DNA from: Bacillus sp. FJAT-49711
Lineage (GTDB): Bacteria > Bacillota > Bacilli > Bacillales > Bacillaceae_C
Direction of reading: 5' to 3'
NCBI RefSeq assembly: GCF_018343715.1
Contig: NZ_JAGYPL010000001.1
Location: forward strand, 894,840 to 958,839
DNA: 64,000 bases
The translations under genes were made by a program, and so were the position numbers. Below are positions 25,793 through 35,197 of this stretch, piece by piece; the stretch's first letter is position 1, and each line of letters starts with the position of its first letter. Below the pieces are notes generated by a model, which searched no databases, had not been told where the DNA came from, and saw only the letters and a list, made by a program, of their open reading frames with translations.

Positions 25793-26710
25793 ATGAAAGA
25801 AATATTAATGGTTTTTAAAGATTTACAAAAAATGGTTCCTCATGCCGAAATTGCAATGTCGGAGCCATTATCAAAACATACATTTATAAAAACAGGCGGA
25901 ATTGGCGATGTTTTTATTAAGCCAACTGAAGTCAATGAACTGCAAAAAATCGTAAAATACGCATTCGATCATGATATTCCGTTAACTGTATTAGGAAAAG
26001 GAACGAATGTCATTATTCGTGATGCAGGCATACGAGGAATTGTCGTTAGCCTCGATCAACTAAATAAAGTTTTCGTAACAGCTGAGACAATTACAGTAGG
26101 CAGTGGTGCAAATATCATTGATGTATCAAGAATTGCTTTGCAGCATCAGCTGTCTGGATTGGAGTTTGCTTGTGGAATCCCCGGGACTGTAGGCGGCGCT
26201 TTGATCATGAACGCAGGTGCTTATGGCGGCGAGATATCCGAGGTTTTAACGAGTGCTACAGTCATTACACAATCAGGAGAATTTCGAACGTTTGAATTAG
26301 GCGAATTTCAATTTGGCTATAGAAGCAGTGTCTTTGCCAATGAACATCTTATTATTGTAGAAGCTGTCTTCTCTTTAAAGAAAGCTGATCCGACATTAAT
26401 CAAAGGAAAAATGGATGAAAATACTTTTCTGCGCGAGTCAAAGCAGCCGTTGGAATATCCATCATGTGGCAGTGTTTTTAAAAGACCGCCCGGTAATTTT
26501 GCTGGGAAACTAATACAAGAGAGCGGCCTTCAAGGGACAAGGATCGGGGGAGCTGAAGTTTCAACTAAACACGCTGGATTTATCGTTAATGTGGACAATG
26601 CCACCTCGACAGATTATATTCAATTAATTCGCCATGTCCAAAAAACGGTGAAGGAAAAGTTCGGGGTTGACCTTGAAACGGAAGTAAAAATAATAGGGGA
26701 AGAAAAATAA
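25793..26710 (+). CDS. murB: UDP-N-acetylenolpyruvoylglucosamine reductase
   Basis: The 305-aa FAD enzyme reduces enolpyruvyl-UDP-GlcNAc to UDP-MurNAc in peptidoglycan synthesis. FAD-domain motifs VLGKGTNVIIRDAGIRGIVV (about residues 62-82) and the GIPGTVGGALIMNAGAYGGE block (about 140-160) are present, and the C-terminal domain has YPSCGSVFKRPPGNFAGKLI with the proton-donor Ser in CGS. The Tyr loop of type I enzymes is missing, as in type II MurB of Bacillus. Ribosome site AAGAGG. Some Bacillus genomes have two murB genes; whether this is the only copy cannot be seen. Its 150-base upstream gap holds a 10-bp inverted repeat (ATAAGATATT / AATATCTTAT). Confidence 0.95.
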   Translation: MKEILMVFKDLQKMVPHAEIAMSEPLSKHTFIKTGGIGDVFIKPTEVNELQKIVKYAFDHDIPLTVLGKGTNVIIRDAGIRGIVVSLDQLNKVFVTAETITVGSGANIIDVSRIALQHQLSGLEFACGIPGTVGGALIMNAGAYGGEISEVLTSATVITQSGEFRTFELGEFQFGYRSSVFANEHLIIVEAVFSLKKADPTLIKGKMDENTFLRESKQPLEYPSCGSVFKRPPGNFAGKLIQESGLQGTRIGGAEVSTKHAGFIVNVDNATSTDYIQLIRHVQKTVKEKFGVDLETEVKIIGEEK

Positions 26711-26716
26711 TTTTAT

Positions 26717-26749
26717 GGCAATTTGTCTTTATGACAGATTGCTTTTTCT
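26717..26749 (+). terminator. Terminator after murB
   Basis: GGCAATTTGTC pairs with GACAGATTGC (one mismatch) over a TTTAT loop and ends in TTTTTCTTTT. Confidence 0.75.
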
Positions 26750-26846
26750 TTTCTTTACACTCCAAATATAGTAGGGTATAACTAAATTATCTGACTTTTC
26801 TTTTATATTTTTATGCAATCACTTTATTTAGAAAGGGGATTGCATT

Positions 26847-26976
26847 ATGCTTTTAAATAGAGAAATAGAAGAAATGATTGCGGAGTTAAAAGTAACTTCG
26901 CTCGCCCGACCATGAAGCTGTCACATTTGCGATGCAAGCATATACAAAGCCGAAAAAATTTTCGGGAGGAGTTTGA
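26847..26976 (+). pseudogene. Possible small gene with a frameshift
   Basis: An ATG at 26847 behind AGAAAGGGG starts a 22-codon frame (MLLNREIEEMIAELKVTSLARP). The shifted frame continues smoothly as DHEAVTFAMQAYTKPKKFSG and ends at the TGA right before msrAB. Two well-composed halves joined by one base suggest a small gene of about 43 codons with a frameshift, or a fragment of a larger lost gene. I do not recognise the family. Confidence 0.35.
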
Positions 26977-28053
26977 ATGAAACAGATTAAATATTGCACA
27001 TCTATATTTCTAATCATCTTTTTAACTGCCTGTTCATCTTTGCAGGATGGCAGCCGAGCTTCCTTGCCAATAAACCCGAATGAAAATGTAGACTTTTCAT
27101 CTAGTAAATTAAAATCAATCTATTTTGCTGGTGGATGTTTTTGGGGAGTGGAAGCATATTTCGCAAGAATATACGGAGTGAAGAATGCGACATCCGGATA
27201 TGCAAATGGCAAAGGAATAGATCCTAAATACGAGGATGTTGTAAAAGGAGAAGAGGGATTCGCAGAAACGGTCCACGTTGAATACGACCCTAAAAGAGTT
27301 ACACTATCCGAACTTCTTACTTATTTTTTTAAAGTGGTTGACCCGACAACTATTAACCAGCAGGGAAATGACCGTGGAATTCAGTACAGATCTGGAGTTT
27401 ACTTTGAGAATAAGAACGACGAAAAAATTATTAATGCTTCTGTAGCGGAAGAGCAGAAAAAATACGACGGAAAAATCGTCACTGAAGTTCTGCCATTAGA
27501 AAACTTTTTCCTTGCTGAAGACTATCATCAAGATTACTTGGAAAAAAACCCAGATGGGTATTGCCATATTGATTTAAGTATTTTGAATGAGGATGATGAT
27601 GTAGGCGATAAAAGTTATATAAGGCCTAGTGATGAGGAGATTAAGGAAAAACTTACACCTGAACAATATCAAGTAGCGTTGCTGGATGATACGGAACCAG
27701 CCTTTGCAAATGAATATTGGGATAAGTATGAACCTGGAATATATGTTGATATCGTTACTGGAGAACCCCTTTTTTCCAGTCGAGATAAATATGACTCAGA
27801 GTGCGGTTGGCCAAGTTTCACTAAACCAATTTCGAGTAAAGTAGTAACATATCATGGCGATAAAAGATACATGATGGATCGAACAGAAATTCGCAGCCGT
27901 GCTGGTGATATTCACCTTGGTCATGTTTTTGATGATGGCCCCGAAGAAGATGGTGGGCTTAGGTACTGTGTCAATAGTGCTTCACTTCGATTTATCCCAT
28001 TGGAAGAAATGAAAAAAGAAGGCTATGAGGATTTCATTGGCGTAGTTGAATAA
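26977..28053 (+). CDS. msrAB: Lipoprotein methionine sulfoxide reductase MsrA-MsrB fusion
   Basis: The 358-aa protein repairs both S- and R-sulfoxides of methionine. A lipoprotein signal ([14 protein letters not shown] region; lipobox LTAC, Cys about residue 19) sends it to the outer membrane face. The MsrA domain (about residues 45-200) has the catalytic Cys in GGCFWGVE. The MsrB domain (about 220-350) has SECGWPSF, the HLGHVF block and the catalytic Cys in [11 protein letters not shown]. The A-then-B order is that of several known fusions. A surface-anchored MsrAB protects envelope proteins. ATG behind GGGAGGAG. Confidence 0.93.
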   Translation: MKQIKYCTSIFLIIFLTACSSLQDGSRASLPINPNENVDFSSSKLKSIYFAGGCFWGVEAYFARIYGVKNATSGYANGKGIDPKYEDVVKGEEGFAETVHVEYDPKRVTLSELLTYFFKVVDPTTINQQGNDRGIQYRSGVYFENKNDEKIINASVAEEQKKYDGKIVTEVLPLENFFLAEDYHQDYLEKNPDGYCHIDLSILNEDDDVGDKSYIRPSDEEIKEKLTPEQYQVALLDDTEPAFANEYWDKYEPGIYVDIVTGEPLFSSRDKYDSECGWPSFTKPISSKVVTYHGDKRYMMDRTEIRSRAGDIHLGHVFDDGPEEDGGLRYCVNSASLRFIPLEEMKKEGYEDFIGVVE

Positions 28054-28058
28054 CTCTA

Positions 28059-28090
28059 GGTAATATCAAAATTAGATATTGCCTTTTTTC
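28059..28090 (+). terminator. Terminator after msrAB
   Basis: GGTAATATC pairs with GATATTGCC (one G-U) over an AAAATTA loop and ends in TTTTTTC. Confidence 0.8.
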
Positions 28091-28198
28091 TTTTTCGAAA
28101 TTTAATAATTATTTCTTGTGTTTTAAGCAAATGATTTCAAAATAATGATAAAATAGGCGTTATGATTGATTTATTTTACATACAGGGGGAAATGGAAA

Positions 28199-29107
28199 TT
28201 GGATAAAAAGTTTAACCGACCGAAAGGATTTGGAGAGATTTTAGATCTCACATTTAGATTAAGTAAAAATAAATTTAGCGATTTTTTGCTAATTAATCTT
28301 ATTTTTATGGGACCCATTTATTTACTGCAAGTATTCATCCAACTCTTTTCTGGGGTCAGCTTTTTTAGAGAACTAGGAACAGGCGACATTTGGTATGAAC
28401 AAATACTCTCCAGCTTCGAGGAAACAGGGACTGCAAATTTGGGAGCTGATCTAGGAATCATAGCTGTTTCATTTTTTAGCATCTTTTTATTTCCAGTCGC
28501 TGGAGCAGCAATCTTAATTGCGATTAACCATATTAAGAAAAATGAAGAATATACTGTTGGTACGGTTATTAGAGAGGCGTTTTCACGATATGGCCCTATC
28601 CTTGGCAGCAGTATTCTTTTTGTGCTTCTTATCATTGGACTAATCATCATTCCATTCATTATCGTGGTACTCGTCGGGGTTATTGGTGGCATTGCAAATC
28701 CTTTTGCAGGAATTCTTATGGCGATTCTTTTATTTATTGGGTTTGCTATTGGAATAGGACTATTGTTAACGCGTTGGAGTTTTTATTTCGGCTCTGTTGT
28801 TCTCGATGGTGAAGTAATCGGGTTTACAAGGAGCTGGAAACTGTCGAAAAAAAGAACTTGGGCGTTATTCGGATTGTATATCGTATTTTCCTTAATTGTT
28901 TCAACTATTAGCTACGCAGTGGAAGTTTCTTTCGGACTATTTTTAGGCAATAGTGTCTTGCTTTCTATCATTTCAAGTATCGTTAGTTTATTTACGACGA
29001 TGATTTTTTCAGTTGGATATGCAGTCATGTATCTTGATGCTAAAACAAGGCATGATGCGGACGATTTAAAGGAAATGATTGAAGACTATAATGTGGTGCA
29101 ATCGTGA
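28199..29107 (+). CDS. Multi-pass membrane protein, GPDPase membrane domain-like
   Basis: The 302-aa protein opens DKKFNRPKGFGEILDLTFRL and then has six hydrophobic segments (about residues 30-50, 95-115, 140-165, 172-195, 218-240, 255-280) and a charged C-terminus ending in a short acidic helix. It resembles the membrane-domain family named after glycerophosphodiester phosphodiesterases, without an enzyme domain. A TTG at 28199 behind AGGGGG is favoured; a TTG at 28166 is the alternative. It heads the cluster DUF4129-DUF4350-MoxR-DUF58 with 24 bases to the next gene. Function unknown. Confidence 0.65.
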   Translation: MDKKFNRPKGFGEILDLTFRLSKNKFSDFLLINLIFMGPIYLLQVFIQLFSGVSFFRELGTGDIWYEQILSSFEETGTANLGADLGIIAVSFFSIFLFPVAGAAILIAINHIKKNEEYTVGTVIREAFSRYGPILGSSILFVLLIIGLIIIPFIIVVLVGVIGGIANPFAGILMAILLFIGFAIGIGLLLTRWSFYFGSVVLDGEVIGFTRSWKLSKKRTWALFGLYIVFSLIVSTISYAVEVSFGLFLGNSVLLSIISSIVSLFTTMIFSVGYAVMYLDAKTRHDADDLKEMIEDYNVVQS

Positions 29108-29131
29108 ATCGATTATTGTTAGGTGATATAG

Positions 29132-29788
29132 ATGGAAAACGTGAATAAGGCAAAAGAAGAGATTCGTGACATTTTGAATGGAAAAGAATATCAAATGTAT
29201 AGGAACGAATCAAAAAGTATTTTAACAATTTGGTGGGAACGTGCAAAAGAGTGGGTTGCCAATCAACTGGAAAAATTGTTCCCTTCTTTAGAATCGGCCA
29301 GTCATACAGCAGCTGGTCCGATTCTTATTGCCATAATCGTTGCAGTTGTAGCGATGGTTGTAGTATTGGCAGCGTTTCTCGTTCGGGGGGAATTGCGGAA
29401 ACATAAATATAAAGATAACAAACCTTTTCAATCCTTGAAAGAAATGGACTGGACCCTTCACACTCACCTAGAAGAAGCTATGCGATTAGAAGCACAAGGA
29501 GATTTTACAACATCAACACGGCATCTTTTCCTCGCCTTGCTTCTATACTGCCATGAAAAAGAATGGCTCAAAGCAAGATTATGGAAAACGAATTGGGAAT
29601 ATTACGATGAACTTCGCAAGGTGAACAAGGAATGGGCAGAGCGCTTTTATCATTTAGCTCTTTTATTCGACGAGGCAACTTATGGTGAAAAAATGGTTGA
29701 AAAGGATGAATATGTACATTATAAATCGCAAGTGATGGAATGGCTTGGCGATATACAGGAGGCGCCAACCGATGCAGCAAATAAGTAA
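29132..29788 (+). CDS. DUF4129-domain membrane protein
   Basis: The 218-aa protein has an N-terminal amphipathic part, one transmembrane helix (about residues 62-87) and a C-terminal soluble DUF4129 domain (about 130-205: HLEEAMRLEAQGDFTTSTRH, LFLALLLYCHEKEW, FDEATYGEKMVEKDEY). In the MoxR-DUF58 systems a DUF4129 domain often forms the C-terminus of a transglutaminase-like protein; here it is stand-alone. Its stop overlaps the next gene by 17 bases. Start behind TAGGTGA. Confidence 0.85.
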   Translation: MENVNKAKEEIRDILNGKEYQMYRNESKSILTIWWERAKEWVANQLEKLFPSLESASHTAAGPILIAIIVAVVAMVVVLAAFLVRGELRKHKYKDNKPFQSLKEMDWTLHTHLEEAMRLEAQGDFTTSTRHLFLALLLYCHEKEWLKARLWKTNWEYYDELRKVNKEWAERFYHLALLFDEATYGEKMVEKDEYVHYKSQVMEWLGDIQEAPTDAANK

Positions 29789-30899
29789 AATAAAAACATG
29801 GATTTGGCTCGTCATCCTATTAATTATTTTTGCATTGGCAAGCTTTCTCATGTTTTCACAAAAACCGAAGATTTATCCTAATTATGTATCTAGCTCTCCC
29901 TCACCGACTGGGGTAAAGGCTGTATATACGTATTTACATAATCAACATGACAATATAAAGAGATGGAAACATACTCCGAATCTTTTAAACAACGACCCAG
30001 AACATCAGCTTCTTATTATGATAGAACCATTTTTCATGCCGACAACAGAAGAAATAAATGAATATAAGGACTTTATGAAGTCAGGTAATACGATTTTATT
30101 CATAAGTGAAAACCCAGAAGGCTTTTTCGATCTTAAAACAGAAAGGTTAGAGGAAGATCTGTCGGATAAAAACATAAACATAACGGATCAAAATGAAATG
30201 AATTATAAGGGGAAAATAAATTCTTCTGTAAGACTGCTATCAGAAAAAAGTGACAAGATCTTATTACATGATAAAGAAGGAACGATTGCACAAAAACGCT
30301 CCTTTGGAGATGGTCATATGATAGTTTCTGTTGCACCAGAGTGGCTAACAAACGGACAAGTTTTAACCCATGATCATATCCCTCTCATCCTCTCGCTTGT
30401 AAAAGAGGAAAAGGTAGATTCCATCCTTTTTGATGAATACATTCATATGGGAGAAAATGCTTCCACGATATGGACAGTATATCCAAAATGGTTCTTAATA
30501 TTAATGCTGCAAATCATTTTGATTTCTATTTTGTGGCTTTGGGCAAAAGGGAAGAGGTTCGGTCCTATTTTAGAGCAAAGGGAAGAAACGGTCCGCTTTA
30601 GTGACGAGGGAATTAAGGCATTGGCTGCTTGGTATTTAAGAGGTCAAAAGTACCGAGAATCATTGGCCATACAGTATGATTTCGTAAAACAATTATTTTT
30701 AGAAAGGTATGGAGTTCCTACAACGATTGATTCGTTCGACCTTGAAGGTTTATTTCAACGAAAACGGATTGATATGACGAACGTAAAAACGTTAAAAGAA
30801 ATTGAGCCCGTTTTACAAAAGGATAAAATAAGCAAACACGAATATTTACTGTGGTCGAAAAGATTAAATCGATTAAGAGAAGAGGCTGTCAAGCGATGA
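29772..30899 (+). CDS. DUF4350-domain membrane protein
   Basis: The 375-aa protein has one N-terminal transmembrane segment (about residues 10-27), a DUF4350-type extracytoplasmic domain (SPSPTGVKAVYTYL, NTILFISENPEG, IDGHM-like SFGDGHMIVSVAPEWLTN, ILFDEYIHMG) and a second transmembrane segment near residue 240, then a cytoplasmic tail. The DUF4350 fold is related to glutamine-amidotransferase-like domains without catalytic residues. ATG at 29772 behind AGGAGGCG. ATGA overlap with the MoxR gene shows coupling. Confidence 0.85.
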   Translation: MQQISKIKTWIWLVILLIIFALASFLMFSQKPKIYPNYVSSSPSPTGVKAVYTYLHNQHDNIKRWKHTPNLLNNDPEHQLLIMIEPFFMPTTEEINEYKDFMKSGNTILFISENPEGFFDLKTERLEEDLSDKNINITDQNEMNYKGKINSSVRLLSEKSDKILLHDKEGTIAQKRSFGDGHMIVSVAPEWLTNGQVLTHDHIPLILSLVKEEKVDSILFDEYIHMGENASTIWTVYPKWFLILMLQIILISILWLWAKGKRFGPILEQREETVRFSDEGIKALAAWYLRGQKYRESLAIQYDFVKQLFLERYGVPTTIDSFDLEGLFQRKRIDMTNVKTLKEIEPVLQKDKISKHEYLLWSKRLNRLREEAVKR

Positions 30900-31825
30900 A
30901 AGAAGATTTACAAATTTTAATAGAAAAGTATGAAGAAAAAATCATAGGTCAAAGCTTAAATATTAAACTACTATTATCAGCTATTTTAGCAGGCGGTCAT
31001 GTCCTTTTAGAAGGTGTTCCAGGGACTGGGAAAACACAAATGGTTAGAACACTTGCAGGATTATTAGGCGGAAGGTTTAATCGAATTCAATTTACGCCAG
31101 ACTTGCTGCCTAGCGATATTACGGGAAGTACGATTTACAATATGAAAGATAATACATTTGAAACGATTAAAGGGCCAGTGTTTACAAACATCCTATTAGC
31201 AGATGAAATTAATCGTACTCCTGCGAAAACTCAGGCCGCACTATTGGAAGCTATGGAAGAAAAGCAAGTGACGATTCAAGGAGAAACATACCCATTATCC
31301 GAAGTATTCTTCGTTGTCGCTACTCAAAATCCAATTGAGTTTGAAGGAACTTATCCATTGCCTGAAGCTCAGCAAGATCGTTTTCTTTTTAAGCTCTATG
31401 TTGATTTCCCAAGCTTTGAAGAGGAAAAAAATGTTTTACAGCAAGTAATTGAAAATGAAAATATGTCCAATCTATTATCTGCTGTCATGAATATGGAAGT
31501 TTTTATTCAGTTAACAGAAGAAATCTCCCGCGTTACAGTCGGGGATAATGTGATGGATTATATTATGAAAATAGTAAGAAAAACCCGGGAGACAGATTCG
31601 ATTCGTTTTGGAGCAAGTACAAGGGCAGCTATATCAATCGGAAGGGCGGCTAGGTCATGGGCATATTTATCTGGTAGAGATTATGTAACTCCAGACGATG
31701 TAAAAATGGTGTCCAAACCGTCTTTGCGACATCGCATTCAACTATCTCCACATATAGAATTGGAGGGAGCGTCTGTTGACCAAATTATTGAAGAACTTGT
31801 GGGCTCGGTTCCTATTCCAAGATAG
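30896..31825 (+). CDS. MoxR-family AAA+ ATPase
   Basis: The 309-aa ATPase has Walker A GVPGTGKTQ (about residue 41), Walker B ILLADEINRTPAKTQAALLE (about residue 97), sensor 1 VVATQNPIEFEGTYPLPEAQ and arginine-finger region QQDRFLFKLYVDFP, and the AAA lid. MoxR proteins act as chaperone-like partners of VWA or DUF58 proteins. Its end overlaps the DUF58 gene by 50 bases, which fits a tight protein pair. ATG behind AGAGGC. Confidence 0.93.
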   Translation: MKEDLQILIEKYEEKIIGQSLNIKLLLSAILAGGHVLLEGVPGTGKTQMVRTLAGLLGGRFNRIQFTPDLLPSDITGSTIYNMKDNTFETIKGPVFTNILLADEINRTPAKTQAALLEAMEEKQVTIQGETYPLSEVFFVVATQNPIEFEGTYPLPEAQQDRFLFKLYVDFPSFEEEKNVLQQVIENENMSNLLSAVMNMEVFIQLTEEISRVTVGDNVMDYIMKIVRKTRETDSIRFGASTRAAISIGRAARSWAYLSGRDYVTPDDVKMVSKPSLRHRIQLSPHIELEGASVDQIIEELVGSVPIPR

Positions 31826-33131
31826 AGGGATCGTACCATCTGGGCGCTTACTTGCCATTTTCGGTATACTTTCACTAGTACTTGTAGTTGTAAGCTTCGG
31901 AAGCTTTTCATGGTGGCCCTTTATTGTAATGAATATTATTGTTGTTTTATTGAGCTTAATAGATTTAACTTTTTCTCCAAAGAAAAAGGATCTTACTTTT
32001 AAACGTCTTATACCTTTTGAATTAGAACGAAATGTATCTTATAAGGTGCAGATCGAAGTGTCGAATCGTTCTAAGCATTCAATGTTTTATTCGATAATAG
32101 ATGGGATTCCGCAAAGCTTTCAGAGACCGTTTCCGATGAAAGGAAGAATGACTCAGGGTGTCGCCACTATTGAATATGAAACGATGGCTCCAGTTCGAGG
32201 AGATTATGAAATATCAAAGCTGTATTTCCGTTTTACCAGTACATTTCGTTTATGGGAAAAACAATTGACAGTAGATTTAATAGATACCGTGAAGGTGATT
32301 CCCGACCTATCAGAGACTAAGCAATTTTTAGAAAATGCTCAAAAATATTTGCTGTTTGAAGGAAATAAAATACGCAAATATCAAACTGGCATTGGAGATT
32401 TCGCACAAATTCGAAACTATGTCGTAGGGGATGACCCTCGTAAAATTAATTGGCGGCAAACAGCTAAACTCCGCCAAGTAATGACGAATGAATATGAACC
32501 CGAACACGGAAAATATATTACGATATTAATAGACTGTGGAAGAATGATGGGAGCTGAACTGACGAAAGGGAACCGTCTCGAAAAAGCATTGGAGGCTGCC
32601 CATTTAGTCGCAGCTGCAGCACTTAAAAATGGTGATTATGTCTCAGTTTTAGCTTTTGCGAAGGATGTCAAAGTGTTTATACCTGCTGCAAAAGGAATGA
32701 CTCATTTACAGACAATCCTTCATTCCATTTATAACGTATCAGTTGACTCAGCAGAATCCAATTATGCAGCAGTTTTTTCTTTTTTAGAGTCCATGCAAAA
32801 GAAAAGAAGTTTGCTCCTTTTGTTTAGTGATGTAAGGACATTTTTGTATGAAGAACATGCCCTTCTATACTTAAAACGACTTAGACAAAGACACTTATTT
32901 TTAATGGTAGGAATCGAAGATGCGACTCTCCTTAGTAGAGCTAATGAGACATCCGATAATGTGCAGCAAGCGATGATCAAAAGCATTGCTCAGCAGCAAA
33001 TACTTTTTAAGAAAAAGGAAAAAATCAAATGGGAGAGGCAAGGCCTCATCATGCTTGAAGCCAAAGAAGAAAACGTAGCGATTGCTGCGGTTTCCCATTA
33101 TATCGATGTTATGAACCGGAACTTGTTGTAG
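31776..33131 (+). CDS. DUF58/VWA-domain membrane protein
   Basis: The 451-aa protein has two N-terminal transmembrane segments (about residues 24-65) and a DUF58 domain with the signature YQTGIGDFAQIRNYVVGDDPRKINWRQTAK (start at about residue 204; quoted in part as GDFAQIRNYVVGDDPRKINW) followed by a VWA-like fold (ITILIDCGRMM, VSVLAFAKDV, LLLLFSDVRT). TTG start behind GGAGGGAG, deep inside the MoxR gene. In this class of systems the DUF58 protein works with MoxR in a membrane-associated assembly or stress role; no exact function is known in Bacillus. Confidence 0.88.
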   Translation: MTKLLKNLWARFLFQDRGIVPSGRLLAIFGILSLVLVVVSFGSFSWWPFIVMNIIVVLLSLIDLTFSPKKKDLTFKRLIPFELERNVSYKVQIEVSNRSKHSMFYSIIDGIPQSFQRPFPMKGRMTQGVATIEYETMAPVRGDYEISKLYFRFTSTFRLWEKQLTVDLIDTVKVIPDLSETKQFLENAQKYLLFEGNKIRKYQTGIGDFAQIRNYVVGDDPRKINWRQTAKLRQVMTNEYEPEHGKYITILIDCGRMMGAELTKGNRLEKALEAAHLVAAAALKNGDYVSVLAFAKDVKVFIPAAKGMTHLQTILHSIYNVSVDSAESNYAAVFSFLESMQKKRSLLLLFSDVRTFLYEEHALLYLKRLRQRHLFLMVGIEDATLLSRANETSDNVQQAMIKSIAQQQILFKKKEKIKWERQGLIMLEAKEENVAIAAVSHYIDVMNRNLL

Positions 33132-33249
33132 TAGTTCGGAATGGAGAAAGAACTCGGATATAGGACATATATAATTTAGAAAAGACTGATAGGACTGGAC
33201 TGGTCAATCAACAATAAAATTAGCTAAAAAAGGTATAAACATACGAGCA

Positions 33250-33292
33250 GAAAAAAGCGAATCTATCAGCATAAAAGCTGATGGATTCGCCA
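33250..33292 (-). terminator. Terminator of the SpoIIM-like gene
   Basis: GCGAATCTATCAGC pairs with GCTGATGGATTCGC (one mismatch) around ATAAAA. On the minus strand it ends in a T-run (plus AAAAAA at 33251-33256), so it terminates the gene at 33311. It may also help stop the DUF58 operon. Confidence 0.8.
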
Positions 33293-33310
33293 AAATTATG
33301 TGTATTTTGT

Positions 33311-34282
33311 TTACATTCCTTTAGATAATGAACGGTCCAACAATATTTTTCCAATTAATACATAAAAAATTAAGCCAAACACTGTAATGAGTGCAACTAT
33401 GTATTTCCATTCTAAAGAAATTGCAGCAGGGGTAATGAATCCCTCAATAATTCCTGCGATAATAAATAAAGGTACGGTCCCAAGCAATAACTGTACTGAT
33501 CGTTTCGCTTGGTGTTTTAAATGAAAGGATCTAGAAAACTGTCCGGGAACTAAAAGCTTGTAGCCCATTAATAACCCAGCACCGCCAGCAATGAAAATAG
33601 CGGTAAGTTCAATCATTCCATGAGGCACAATATAAGCCCAGAAATCATAACTTTTTCCATATTGCCAAAATAGAGCTGCAAGGGCACCTACAATAATTCC
33701 ATTATAAATCATTACATACACAGTTAATAAACCAAATGTAACGCCGCCGGCAAAAGCCAAAATGGCCACTTGAATATTATTTGTCATAATACTCGCAGAC
33801 ATTAATGGGGAATCGACCGCTCCATCACTACTTCCAAGTCGCTCGGGATCAACATTTTGTGCAATGTCTGCTGGAAGAATTGAATACAAGTGTAGAGGGT
33901 CGTTTATGACAGAAAAAAAACTTCCCAATGCACCGAGAGTAAATAAAAACATCGCAATGACAACAGCCTTCCATTGTCCTAATAAAAGCCCAATAAATGT
34001 CGTGCTAAAAAAGTGTCTGATTTGTTTAAAGCTTGTAGTTTGGTCTTTATATAAAAGATTATGAGCTTTTGAAACTAGTCCATTTAAATAAAGCGTTACT
34101 TCTTCTTTTGGAAAAAACGTTTGACAATACGATAGATTTTGAGCAGCTTTTTGATAAAGCTTGTTAAAATGTTCGATATCTGCCGCTGTATATGCACTTT
34201 TACGTTTTTGTAAAATATTAATTAGTTGTTCAAGCCGATTCCATTCTTCACGATGTTGTTTAATAAATTGCTTAATATTCAT
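33311..34282 (-). CDS. Stage II sporulation protein M-family membrane protein
   Basis: The 323-aa protein has a long N-terminal soluble helical part (residues 1-95) and a membrane part with about five segments (about 98-120, 170-190, 200-225, 260-285, 295-318). It carries the family pattern NNIQVAILAFAGGVTFGLLT and PHGMIELTAIFIAGGAGLLMGY. In Bacillus relatives the SpoIIM-family protein pairs with an RDD protein, and both sit near MoxR-DUF58 genes, as here. It is not the engulfment protein of the sporulation DMP complex, whose context differs. Start ATG at 34282 behind TAGGTG. Confidence 0.85.
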   Translation of the reverse strand: MNIKQFIKQHREEWNRLEQLINILQKRKSAYTAADIEHFNKLYQKAAQNLSYCQTFFPKEEVTLYLNGLVSKAHNLLYKDQTTSFKQIRHFFSTTFIGLLLGQWKAVVIAMFLFTLGALGSFFSVINDPLHLYSILPADIAQNVDPERLGSSDGAVDSPLMSASIMTNNIQVAILAFAGGVTFGLLTVYVMIYNGIIVGALAALFWQYGKSYDFWAYIVPHGMIELTAIFIAGGAGLLMGYKLLVPGQFSRSFHLKHQAKRSVQLLLGTVPLFIIAGIIEGFITPAAISLEWKYIVALITVFGLIFYVLIGKILLDRSLSKGM

Positions 34283-34391
34283 CACTGCACCTACACCAAT
34301 TGTATTTGTAATCTATTCTTCTTATTATAGTAATTTCATTATAAAATAGAAACAGCTTCTAGAGAAATATCAAAGAAACGAGGTTTTTCTT

Positions 34392-35186
34392 TTGAACGAA
34401 GACCGTATTAGTATAAAAACACCCGAATATGTATCATTGCAATTTCAAGTTGCAGGCTTAGGTAGTAGAACGGCTGCATACATAATCGATCAACTCATTT
34501 TAATGGCTTTTAATATTGCTATTGTTGTCATCTTTCTAATCATTACTTATGGGCAGCCAGACATATTGATTTTTCTTGATTTGCATTCATATCTTATAGC
34601 AATTATTATTATTGGAATATTTTTTATCAATTGGGGCTATTTTTTTGCATTTGAATACTTTTCAGGAGGAAGAACCCCTGGGAAACGTGCGATGGGAATT
34701 AGAGTAATACAAGAAAATGGGCATAGTATCACATTATTATCTAGTTTTATTCGCAACCTTTTACGAATCATTGATTCACTGCCAACTGGTTATTTTCTTG
34801 GAATCATTATGATTTTCTTCCATAGTAAACATAAGCGTATTGGTGATCTAGTGGCAGGCTCGATTGTCGTACACGAAAGAAAGACAAATAGAAAAAACAA
34901 GCTTTCAGCAATTGAAAAAGAAATACAAACGAGGGGGTTATCAAAAAATGATCTTATTATAGATGAGTGGTCCTTAAAATCTATTAAAATGAAAGATTGG
35001 AAATTAATCCAAACATATTGTAATCGTTTTTTGCAATTGCCGAAAAATGACAGAGATGAATTAACAAAACAAATAGCTGCCATTTTATTCCCGAAACTAG
35101 GAATCGAACAAGAAGATGAAGAGTTAGAAAATAAGCTGCTTATCGTCTATTTAATTTTAAAGGATGAATGGGAATTTGAACTATAA
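34392..35186 (+). CDS. RDD-family membrane protein
   Basis: The 264-aa protein has the RDD domain with three transmembrane segments (about residues 30-55, 65-85, 125-140) and the pattern RTAAYIIDQLILM, GGRTPGKRAMGIRVIQENG, SFIRNLLRIIDSLP, RIGDLVAGSIVVHERK. The C-terminal 100 residues are soluble. It is transcribed away from the SpoIIM-like gene, which shares the usual neighbourhood. TTG start behind GAGG. The role is unknown; RDD proteins may transport ions or compatible solutes or help enzyme assembly. Confidence 0.88.
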   Translation: MNEDRISIKTPEYVSLQFQVAGLGSRTAAYIIDQLILMAFNIAIVVIFLIITYGQPDILIFLDLHSYLIAIIIIGIFFINWGYFFAFEYFSGGRTPGKRAMGIRVIQENGHSITLLSSFIRNLLRIIDSLPTGYFLGIIMIFFHSKHKRIGDLVAGSIVVHERKTNRKNKLSAIEKEIQTRGLSKNDLIIDEWSLKSIKMKDWKLIQTYCNRFLQLPKNDRDELTKQIAAILFPKLGIEQEDEELENKLLIVYLILKDEWEFEL

Positions 35187-35197
35187 GGAGCAGCTAT

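Noticed and set aside
33132-33249. Gene between DUF58 and the SpoIIM-like terminator
   Set aside because: No frame with a start and ribosome site.
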